This document shows positions 26,367 through 26,918 of a stretch of 26,918 bases of DNA, piece by piece; position 1 is the first letter of the stretch; each line of letters begins with the position of its first letter. The notes below the pieces were generated by a model. It was not told the origin of the DNA. It ran no database searches and saw only the letters and a program-made list of their open reading frames with translations. Both the position numbers and the translations under genes were made by a program. This stretch comes from JAZNGX01 sp045576675 (GTDB lineage: Bacteria > Bacillota > Clostridia > Monoglobales > Firm-18): positions 1 through 26,918 of the forward strand of contig JAZNGX010000015.1 in NCBI GenBank assembly GCA_045576675.1. The letters are read 5' to 3'.

Positions 26367-26431
26367 AATATCACTCGGCATAGCCGAATATAACTGAGTA
26401 GCAATATAACTTGCCGCAGGCAAATATAACT
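26367..26431. repeat. Short hairpin array 1 downstream of GH3
   Basis: AATATMACT-type spacers (26367-26375, 26387-26395, then twice more) separate small inverted repeats: TCGGC-ATA-GCCGA (26375-26387), a decayed GAGTAGC unit, and TTGCC-GCA-GGCAA (26411-26423). The array runs directly into the terminator hairpin. No open reading frame explains it. The preceding 26319-26366 shows nothing recognisable. Confidence 0.75.
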
Positions 26432-26465
26432 GAAAAAACGACTTGTCGAAACAAGTCGTTTTTTT
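26432..26465. terminator. Bidirectional rho-independent terminator after GH3 (33-nt repeat, copy 1)
   Basis: AAAAAACGACTTGT (26433-26446), loop CGAA, then the exact complement ACAAGTCGTTTTTT (26451-26464) plus an extra T. The A and T tracts on both sides make it work in either direction. Bases 26432-26464 recur identically at 26678-26710. Confidence 0.9.
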
Positions 26466-26501
26466 GTCTTTCATGTACATAATAGATGCAACAAATATTT
26501 A

Positions 26502-26677
26502 GTCGATATGCAATCTTCGATTGCTCGATATTTTTGTTATCACAAAATCGATATGTTTTCGCTTCACTCAAACTCGATATGATATAAATCTCGTCGCGTT
26601 AGCGACATATCGAGTGCGTCAGCACATATCGAGTCATTTATGACATATCGAAAATCTCGTAAGAGATTTATATCGAT
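26502..26677. ncRNA. Hairpin array 2, candidate structured RNA or hairpin-repeat element
   Basis: TCGATAT spacers in the left part and ATATCGA in the right part separate distinct small inverted repeats: GCAATC-TTC-GATTGC (26510-26524), TTTTGT-TATC-ACAAAA (26532-26547), GTCGC-GTTA-GCGAC, GTGC-GTCA-GCAC, GTCAT-TT-ATGAC and AAATCTC-GTAA-GAGATTT. GATATAAATCTC (26581-26592) is also the exact complement of GAGATTTATATC (26663-26674), so the right part can close into a multi-branched fold. No protein-coding frame fits. Whether it is transcribed is unknown, so typing it as RNA is tentative. The unit before it (26466-26501) shows nothing recognisable. Confidence 0.45.
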
Positions 26678-26710
26678 GAAAAAACGACTTGTCGAAACAA
26701 GTCGTTTTTT
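26678..26710 (-). terminator. Terminator next to the tRNA-Thr fragment (33-nt repeat, copy 2)
   Basis: This is an exact copy of 26432-26464: a 14-bp stem, CGAA loop, and A/T tracts at both ends. On the minus strand it begins one base after the tRNA CCA end, as expected for the original terminator of a tRNA gene. Confidence 0.85.
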
Positions 26711-26711
26711 C

Positions 26712-26757
26712 TGGAGCTGTCTAGCAGATTCGAACTGCCGACCTCTTCCTTACCAAG
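26712..26757 (-). pseudogene. 3' half of a tRNA-Thr(GGU) gene, candidate integration (att) site
   Basis: On the minus strand this reads TTGGTAA anticodon loop (anticodon GGU, 26754-26752), GGAAG stem, AGGTC variable loop, T-arm GGCAG-TTCGAAT-CTGCT, acceptor strand AGACAGC, then TCCA. The 5' anticodon strand should be CTTCC, but the bases preceding the loop are TCTGC, and no D-arm or 5' acceptor strand lies further right. The gene is therefore cut at the anticodon loop. A tRNA 3' half with intact CCA and terminator is the typical remnant at the distal end of an element inserted by a tyrosine recombinase; the element would lie to the right. An old deletion is the alternative. Confidence 0.7.
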
Positions 26758-26785
26758 CAGAAATAATATTGATTACGCTGCTTGG
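26753..26785. repeat. Inverted repeat at the tRNA break point
   Basis: CCAAGCAG (26753-26760) and CTGCTTGG (26778-26785) are exact complements separated by 17 nt, and the first overlaps the anticodon loop of the tRNA fragment. This could be a recombinase core site pair on the element side of the junction. Confidence 0.55.
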
Positions 26786-26918
26786 CACCCCGGCGAATTT
26801 TGTGTAAATAGAATTTCCTTTCAAGCAAAATATGAATATCAAGAGTTGGATTTTAGCCTAAAATCAGGCTGATTCATTTGCCCTTAATTACTACTCGTCC
26901 GATAACTTGGACGGTATG
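26786..26918. other. Right edge, no gene recognised
   Basis: Nothing longer than about a dozen codons can be supported. On the minus strand one frame enters from the edge and stops at 26893-26891 (reading IPSKLSDE then TAG), and another stops further on. Either could be the tail of a gene on the presumed inserted element, but it is too short to identify. Confidence 0.4.

Noticed and set aside
26124..26571. Two minus-strand open frames (118 and 66 codons) over the GH3 end and hairpin array
   Set aside because: They cross the GH3 coding end, two terminator arms and the hairpin repeats, lack ribosome binding sites and resemble no protein; they are by-products of repeats and the opposite strand.
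26502..26677. CRISPR array
   Set aside because: The constant parts are only 7-8 nt and reverse orientation midway, the variable parts are themselves palindromes, and no cas gene is nearby.
26712..26800. Complete tRNA gene
   Set aside because: No 5' acceptor strand, D-arm or 5' anticodon strand is present on the right; only the 3' half fits.

Overview
The window looks like a chromosomal carbohydrate-utilisation locus from an anaerobic gut-type Clostridia (Bacillota). The support is AT-rich DNA with strong GGAGG-type ribosome binding sites, an LplB/YtcP-type sugar ABC importer with no ATPase gene of its own, a membrane-bound AraC-type regulator, and secreted parallel beta-helix proteins carrying a copper-amine-oxidase-like N-terminal domain. 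No rRNA or taxonomic marker is present, so a finer assignment is not supported.

There are three transcription units. Unit 1 (minus strand, about 15920 down past position 1) starts at a good sigma-A-type promoter. It encodes three large secreted proteins built of beta-sandwich or carbohydrate-binding-like modules and no visible catalytic domain (13441-15840, 11080-13428, 9025-11061). These are followed by two ABC permeases, a lipoprotein solute-binding protein and two tandem paralogous beta-helix proteins that are probably glycoside hydrolases; the last one runs off the left edge. Gaps are 11 to 52 nt with no terminator, so this reads as one operon. Unit 2 (minus strand, 24049 down to a terminator at about 15962) encodes a sugar-phosphate isomerase/epimerase-like protein, the AraC-type regulator, a GH123-like (DUF6067-like) TIM-barrel protein, a GH31 enzyme and a BNR/sialidase-fold protein. 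None of the three hydrolase-like proteins has a signal peptide. Unit 3 (plus strand, 24111-26465) is a single cytoplasmic GH3 glycosidase, transcribed divergently from unit 2.

The proposed logic is that surface proteins bind and cut a glycan, the ABC importer takes up oligosaccharides using an ATPase encoded elsewhere, and the cytoplasmic GH31, GH3, GH123-like and sialidase-fold enzymes with the isomerase process them. The AraC protein would sense an extracytoplasmic signal. All three promoters have nearly the same TTTAAATTGA sequence at the -35 position, which suggests co-regulation (inference). The substrate cannot be deduced from sequence alone.

The right end (26319-26918) has no convincing gene. 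It holds two arrays of short hairpins separated by conserved spacers, each closed by the same 33-nt palindromic terminator. Next to the second terminator lies the 3' half of a tRNA-Thr(GGU) gene that breaks off in the anticodon loop. This is the expected footprint of an integrative element lying to the right of the window, with the carbohydrate locus on the chromosomal side.
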